Assembly: GCA_002224055.1 (NCBI GenBank)
Contig: AZLU01000234.1
Location: 1-63,360 of the forward strand
Direction of reading: 5' to 3'
DNA length: 63,360 bases
Origin: Pezizomycotina sp. ARF18
Taxonomy: Eukaryota; Ascomycota
This document shows, piece after piece, positions 60,840 to 63,360 of this stretch (the first letter of the stretch is position 1; the number at the start of each line of letters is the position of its first letter). A program made the position numbers and the translations under genes. Under the pieces are notes generated by a model, which saw nothing but the letters and a program-made list of their open reading frames with translations, was not told the origin of the DNA and did not search any database.

Positions 60840-63360
60840 TCATTGCCAGATTGCTATGGAACGTTTCTCCTTTGTGAGTCTTCTTCCTTTTTCGCCAGGC
60901 ATTTCCTTCGAATGGCCGTTCACACTTGTTTTATCGTCTCGATCAGAATTGCTGTCTAGAGAATCGCTTTGACTGTCGGAGTCAGAATCGCTCCCTACTA
61001 CTTCTCTCAGGTCCGACGGGGTTTTTTATCCGGGGCACTTGAACTCGGGGCACCCTAACAGACTTGTCCCCGCGACGTGTTCTTTCACGACCCTCAGACT
61101 CGGAGCCCGAGCTCGACCCTGAGTCGAACCCGAAGAACTCGACCTGAACCAGACTCCAATTCCGATTCTGAACCAGATCCTGAATCCGAACCTGATTCTG
61201 AGGACGTTTCAGAATCAGAATCGGAATCGTGACGAGATTCGTCCTTAGATTTAGCGACGTCTTTCAGGTCCTTCCCTTTGCTTTATCCCTTTTACCTTCG
61301 GAAGATAAGGGAGAGTTTATGGAATCTACTTCTAGCTTTCAGCTTTGAGAGCTGGGATTGATTGCTCTGCCTCTTATCGCTCCTGTCACCTTCAATCTTA
61401 TCCCTTGAGAGTATCGGAAGGCTTGGCTTGACGCCAGGTAACACCTCAGACCAGGTTCTTATATTTGACGGTCGCTTGTTATCGAGTATATTTGAGTCGT
61501 CTAAACTCCTTGAAGGTTTGCTACCGTCTCCCTCAGATTTCTCAAGCTTCTTCTCCGCGGCTTTGCCTCCCAAAGTCCAGCGGGAAGTCCAAGGCCACCC
61601 CAAAATCCAGCGAGCTTGGACTTGTTTCAGATGGCTCTGCTGGGTGCTGTACCAGCTCGTAACGGCGGAGATTCGCTTAGTGGTACCTTTCTGGCGGGGC
61701 TTTGTCTTCTGGAAGGTCTTTGTGGCGTTGACGCCCGAGACCTAGGCGCAGATCCAGGAATCGCTATGGGTTTTGTTTGGGACCGTGGCCAACCTCAGAC
61801 TCTGCGAAACCTTTGTCACTTTCGGAGCCAGAATCTGAGCTTTCCGAAGAACTAGAAACGAGGGCTTTTTATGAAGGGAAGGGATATCTGTAAAGATTTT
61901 CAGACAGCTCTTTTGGATAGGCGAGCGGGTTCGGGTGAACTGCCTGTAGAAGATGGCGCGCGGAAACTGAAGTTGGAAGATTATGAGGTCGGGATCTAGA
62001 GCTGGTGAGGGTCGACTGAGCCCTGGACGGGTGCTCGGAGCCGAGAGGAGAGTGAAACTCTTCACCGCCGTCTTGACTACTGCGTAGAGACCCTTGACTT
62101 TCTTTGTTCTTCACTGCCTTCCCGTCTTCTTGCCTGGAAAGAACAATACGAGGAGAAGACGATACTCTACGATGCTTCGCCTCCGGAGACAGAGAAGAAT
62201 CTCTCTGGACAGGCTCTTGTGAATCTTCTTTTGCTTGTTCAAACCAGTCTCCTCAGGCTCTTCTTTGAAACTTGAAGCTTCGAGCTTGGGTGTCCGCACA
62301 CGTTTTGATGGTGGAGAGCAGCAGCAGCGGTTCCACTTGAACTAACGTCGTCGTCCTTTGGGGGCGATCTCTTCCTGCTTGGCGTCCGTTGCGCAGCGTT
62401 GTTGTCCGTTGATCGCTTCCGGTGAGAGCGCGACCGGGGCTTTCCTTCATCCACCGGATCGTGTTGCTCCTTTTCTTCCGGATAGTAATCGCGAGCACTG
62501 ACCCCGGTTCTTTCTTTTTCGTCGACCTTTCTCCTTTGTACGAGATATGCTCGACGGCTTAAGAACGTCGAGCTCGTCTCAAATTCTCCACCCACCGTGG
62601 CCTCTCGCTTGAATTTTCAGAATCGGTTTCAGAATCTGATTCGGAATCGGTATAGGATGCTGCGTCGCTTCCTGAAGAAACCGTCGAAGTTGCTGTCGTA
62701 ATGGATTGTGTATCAGATGGCGATTCCGAGGGATGGCGGCGACATCTAGTGGAACTTCCTCTCCGTTTGACGCCAGCAAGCCTAGAGTTCCGTTGGTTGG
62801 GAGAAACGTAACTTCCTTGCCTTGAGCCGCGTAACTCGTTATCTCTTGACTTTTCTCTCAGCGTATTCGAGCATCAAGGAAGGTATCGGAATCGGTTTGC
62901 TAGAACTACGAGCGCTGTTATGTGATGTGCGGTTTGAACGGCCCAGATTGGACGGCCTATTCTTACCGTCGCGATCTCCCTCGATTTTCTGTGTCCCCCG
63001 CGATTTATATAATCTGGCGACGGTGTTCTCGATCCTGAACCTTCCGTCGGTGAGAGTTAACGTTTACTTCTGGCGTTGTCGGTAGGCTCTCTATACGGCT
63101 ACCTGATAAGTCAGTCGCGGCTAGCCTATCTTGATCCCGCCTTCCGTCTTGATGTCGAGACGAACGGTCCTTTCCTGCCGTACGAGGAAGACAAAGTCTC
63201 CCCGCTCCTCTGCCGCCTTGGAATACTATCGGCAGCATATTTGATTTACCGCCGCTTCCGGTCCTGGTGTGCTTTTCGAAGTAATTACCTTTCTCCTTTT
63301 CTCTACTCCCTCGATGTGTGCTGCTCGTTGTCGACTCCGTCACGCCGTACGGAATACCCC
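60840..63360 (-). CDS. Ser/Asp/Arg-rich nuclear-type protein, 5' part outside window
   Basis: Low-complexity coding sequence runs from the window end to a stop at 60840. Alternating Ser-acidic blocks (DSESDSETDSENSSERPRWV near 62610, SDSDSETSSESGSDSGSGSE near 61210, SDSDSDSQSDSLDSNSDRDD near 60970) are mixed with Arg/Lys/Ser blocks. It ends EKGRRLTKEKRSIAIWQ. The protein is likely disordered and nuclear, like splicing or nucleolar SR/SD-rich factors, but no domain names it. The DNA shows imperfect six-base GAATCx repeats at 61120-61230. Many frame changes are needed, so the true length and introns are unknown. The start lies beyond 63360. Confidence 0.5.
61120..61250. repeat. degenerate hexamer repeats coding Ser/Glu/Asp
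   Basis: Imperfect tandem units of the type GAATCN/TCAGAA cover this stretch. On the minus strand they code Ser-Asp and Ser-Glu pairs. Such arrays change length easily. Confidence 0.6.

Noticed and set aside
1-63360. Transposons, RIP-mutated repeats or a secondary-metabolite cluster
   Set aside because: No transposase, reverse transcriptase, LTR pair, polyketide synthase or peptide synthetase sequence was seen.

Overview
The window looks like a stretch of a filamentous ascomycete genome (Pezizomycotina). Genes are split by short GT-AG introns, many with CTAAC-type branch sites. The set includes fungal forms of CUL4, DPB11/RAD4, LAS1, NOPCHAP1 (DUF4598), a DUF7514 protein and a PPxY arrestin. 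No bacterial operon, phage, CRISPR array, rRNA, convincing tRNA or intact transposon is seen. Gene density is low (about 17 genes in 63 kb). The spacers are AT-rich and full of mononucleotide A/T runs of 20-32 bases.

Layout. 1-5.9 kb: no gene recognised. 5.9-9.3 kb (+) VPS16. 10.0-12.1 kb (-) a compact kinesin-3-type motor. 13.1-14.2 kb (+) thymine/uracil DNA glycosylase. 15.1-17.0 kb (+) Golgi GDPase GDA1. 17.5-22.8 kb: three minus-strand ribosome/translation genes, NOPCHAP1, a class II eIF4E (4EHP-like) and LAS1. 23.1-25.3 kb (+) NAD kinase, head-to-head with LAS1. 25.9-27.8 kb (+) glyoxalase II. 28.5-31.3 kb (-) DUF7514 protein. 33.6-36.2 kb: two unrecognised genes, one with a membrane segment. 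41.2-44.2 kb (+) cullin 4. 45.2-48.5 kb (-) DPB11/RAD4/TopBP1. 48.5-54.1 kb: long spacer. 54.1-56.8 kb (+) arrestin-related adaptor. 58.1-60.1 kb (-) unknown coiled-coil protein. 60.8 kb to window end (-) a Ser/Asp/Arg-rich nuclear-type protein, cut by the window edge.

The genes are housekeeping functions: endosome/vacuole tethering, transport, base-excision repair, Golgi glycosylation, snoRNP and pre-60S maturation, cap binding, NADP supply, methylglyoxal detoxification, ubiquitin ligation, replication/checkpoint and transporter endocytosis. They do not form an obvious cluster or pathway.

A dominant feature is quality. Nearly every gene needs one to several single-base insertions to restore a conserved reading frame. 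In every case worked through the base appears to be missing, usually from a short homopolymer. This fits an unpolished long-read assembly better than decay of so many essential genes. Exon boundaries and starts below are therefore approximate, and coordinates give the gene span.
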